Assembly (NCBI RefSeq): GCF_000485905.1
Contig: NC_022664.1
Coordinates: forward strand, 1,116,001 to 1,180,000
Direction of reading: 5' to 3'
Source of the DNA: Spiribacter curvatus
GTDB taxonomy: Bacteria; Pseudomonadota; Gammaproteobacteria; Nitrococcales; Nitrococcaceae
DNA: 64,000 nt
Shown here piece after piece: positions 62,749 through 64,000 of this stretch. The position numbers were made by a program, and so were the translations under genes. The notes under the pieces are model-generated. The model saw nothing but the letters and a program-made list of their open reading frames with translations. It was not told the origin of the DNA and searched no databases. The stretch's first letter is position 1, and each line of letters begins with the position of its first letter.

Positions 62749-63984
62749 CTAGCGCGCAGGACTCGCCTGCCAGGATCGGGTGGATGCAACCTCGACCGTC
62801 TCTGCGATCTGCTCGGCGGTGACCGCGGACAGGGTCCAGCCCAGATGACCGTGACCGGTGTTATAGAACACGCCCGGCCGGCGGCCCTCGCCGACGCGCG
62901 GCATCATATCGGGCATCATTGGCCGCAGACCGGCCCAGGGTACCGCATGACGGGTACTGACCGCCGGAAAGCAGTCCTTGACCCAGTCGAGCAACGGCTC
63001 GATCCGGTCATGACGGATGTTGCGGTTATAACCGTTGAATTCGGCGGTGCCGGCGACCCGGAAACGCCCCTCCCCCAGCCGGCTCGAAACCAGCTTGGTC
63101 TCGTCATCCAGCAGGCTCATCCACGGGGCGGCGTTGCGCGACGCCTCGTCATGCAGATCCACGGTGATGGAGTAGCCCTTGACCGGATAGACATTCACGC
63201 GATCCCCCAGCCGCGCCGCCAGCGGACGACTGGCAACGCCCGCGCAGACAACAATGCCATCGAACGCTTCACGATCCCCGGCGGTCTGCACCCAGGCGCC
63301 ATCATCGGCGGCACCGACATCCTCAACGGCGCAGTCGTAGCGCATCGTCGCACCGCGCCGTTCGACCGCCTGGGCCAGCCCATGCGTGAACTTGTGGATA
63401 TCGCCGGTGGAGTCGCTCTCGGTATAGAAGCCCGCATAATAATCGCCGGCAAGATTCGGCTCGATCGCCCGCATCTCCTCGGGCGACACAGCGCGTCGCT
63501 CCAGTCCGCCAGCGGCCAGCAAACGGGTGACTTCGGTGGCGTGATCGAAGCCCGCCTTGTTGCGGTAGATGTGAAGAATCCCGCGGCGCTCGAGGTCAAA
63601 GTCGATGCCCTCGCGCTGTCCCCAATCGAACAGGTAATCCCGGGCGGCGATGGCGAGTCTGGCCGTCTCTGTCGTGTTGTGTGCGTACTGCCGGGTGGCG
63701 GCGACGAACGATGCGAACCAGCTCAGCTTATGCCAGGAGGGTTTGGGATTGACCAGCAGCGGCGCATCCGCGCGCAGCATCCAGCGTAGTCCCTTGACGA
63801 TGGTGGGCCAGTGGTTCCATACCTCGGCGTTTGAGGCCGACAGCTGGCCGCCATTGGCGAACGACGTCTCCATGGCCGCGTAGCGATGTCGCTCAAAGAC
63901 CGTCACGTCGAAGCCGCGATTGATCAGCGCGTAGGCTGTGGTAATGCCGGTGATTCCGCCGCCGATGACTGCGATATGCTTCAT
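62749..63984 (-). CDS. dadA: D-amino acid dehydrogenase small subunit
   Basis: 411 aa FAD enzyme that oxidises D-amino acids to 2-oxo acids and passes electrons to the respiratory chain. FAD motif IAVIGGGITGITTAYALINR, then TSFANGGQLSASNAEVW typical of DadA; the C-terminal block is PWAGLRPMMPDMMPRVGEG and NTGHGHLGWTLSA. It starts with the ATG at 63984, 16 bases before the window end, so the promoter is outside. No alanine racemase (dadX) is next to it on this side. Confidence 0.93.
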   Translation of the reverse strand: MKHIAVIGGGITGITTAYALINRGFDVTVFERHRYAAMETSFANGGQLSASNAEVWNHWPTIVKGLRWMLRADAPLLVNPKPSWHKLSWFASFVAATRQYAHNTTETARLAIAARDYLFDWGQREGIDFDLERRGILHIYRNKAGFDHATEVTRLLAAGGLERRAVSPEEMRAIEPNLAGDYYAGFYTESDSTGDIHKFTHGLAQAVERRGATMRYDCAVEDVGAADDGAWVQTAGDREAFDGIVVCAGVASRPLAARLGDRVNVYPVKGYSITVDLHDEASRNAAPWMSLLDDETKLVSSRLGEGRFRVAGTAEFNGYNRNIRHDRIEPLLDWVKDCFPAVSTRHAVPWAGLRPMMPDMMPRVGEGRRPGVFYNTGHGHLGWTLSAVTAEQIAETVEVASTRSWQASPAR

Positions 63985-64000
63985 CGATCTACTCCCAGTC

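Noticed and set aside
62845-63789. 314-codon plus-strand open frame inside dadA
   Set aside because: Shadow of a well conserved dadA gene.

Overview
This is a GC-rich, gene-dense stretch of bacterial chromosome. Genes often overlap by 4-20 bases, no gap exceeds about 240 bases, and I see no rRNA, tRNA, CRISPR array, transposase or phage gene. Gene content points to a halophilic gammaproteobacterium resembling Spiribacter or other Ectothiorhodospiraceae (inference). The pointers are a sarcosine/dimethylglycine methyltransferase for betaine synthesis, a proton-pumping rhodopsin with a crtE-I-B-Y cluster, a full recCBD operon, ExbB/ExbD/TonB, phasin and acidic proteins.

Layout. 1-6.4 kb holds the end of a gamma-glutamyltransferase, a phasin, a membrane-anchored JAMM-type protein, a CsaA-like tRNA-binding protein, envelope proteins, the betaine methyltransferase and an HD phosphohydrolase. 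6.4-9 kb has a broken zinc alcohol dehydrogenase and adenine deaminase. 9-16.6 kb has fabI, a MaoC-Pta fusion, rhodopsin and the carotenoid operon. 16.6-23.1 kb has an ABC exporter, panD, exbB-exbD-exbD-tonB and uup. 23.1-28.6 kb is a 2.1-kb inverted duplication of a flavin disulfide reductase/TVP38 gene pair around a hydrolase-OsmC fusion. 28.6-33.2 kb has DUF3047, small exported proteins and an NtrC-type two-component system. 33.3-36 kb is a lactate permease fused to a YihY-type membrane protein. 36-44 kb is a signalling island (Hpt, degenerate REC-GGDEF with EAL, FIST, two hybrid kinases, a molybdopterin-fold exported protein). 44-47.6 kb has a WYL regulator, asparaginase, a LEM-3-like GIY-YIG protein and a YigZ protein. 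47.8-57.2 kb has recC-recB-recD and a DCC protein. 57.2-64 kb has an enolase-superfamily enzyme, an iron alcohol dehydrogenase and an aldehyde dehydrogenase with a divergent LysR regulator, a glycosyltransferase and dadA.

The most interesting signal is rearrangement. (1) The two arms 23125-25225 and 26483-28583 appear identical and inverted. Their junctions removed the start codon of uup and the stop codon of the hydrolase-OsmC gene. Rejoining the cut ends rebuilds a uup start (GTG AGT CTG) next to the OsmC end, so the ancestral order was probably DUF3047-reductase-TVP38-OsmC-uup on one strand. (2) The zinc alcohol dehydrogenase is split. Its first 30 codons lie at 29241-29333 and the rest at 6391-7267, same strand, both ends at CACTGC. 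This suggests that the 22-kb block between them was placed inside that gene. The larger part has since suffered an internal frameshifting deletion. Either event could instead be a chimera of amplification or assembly; read-level checks are listed.
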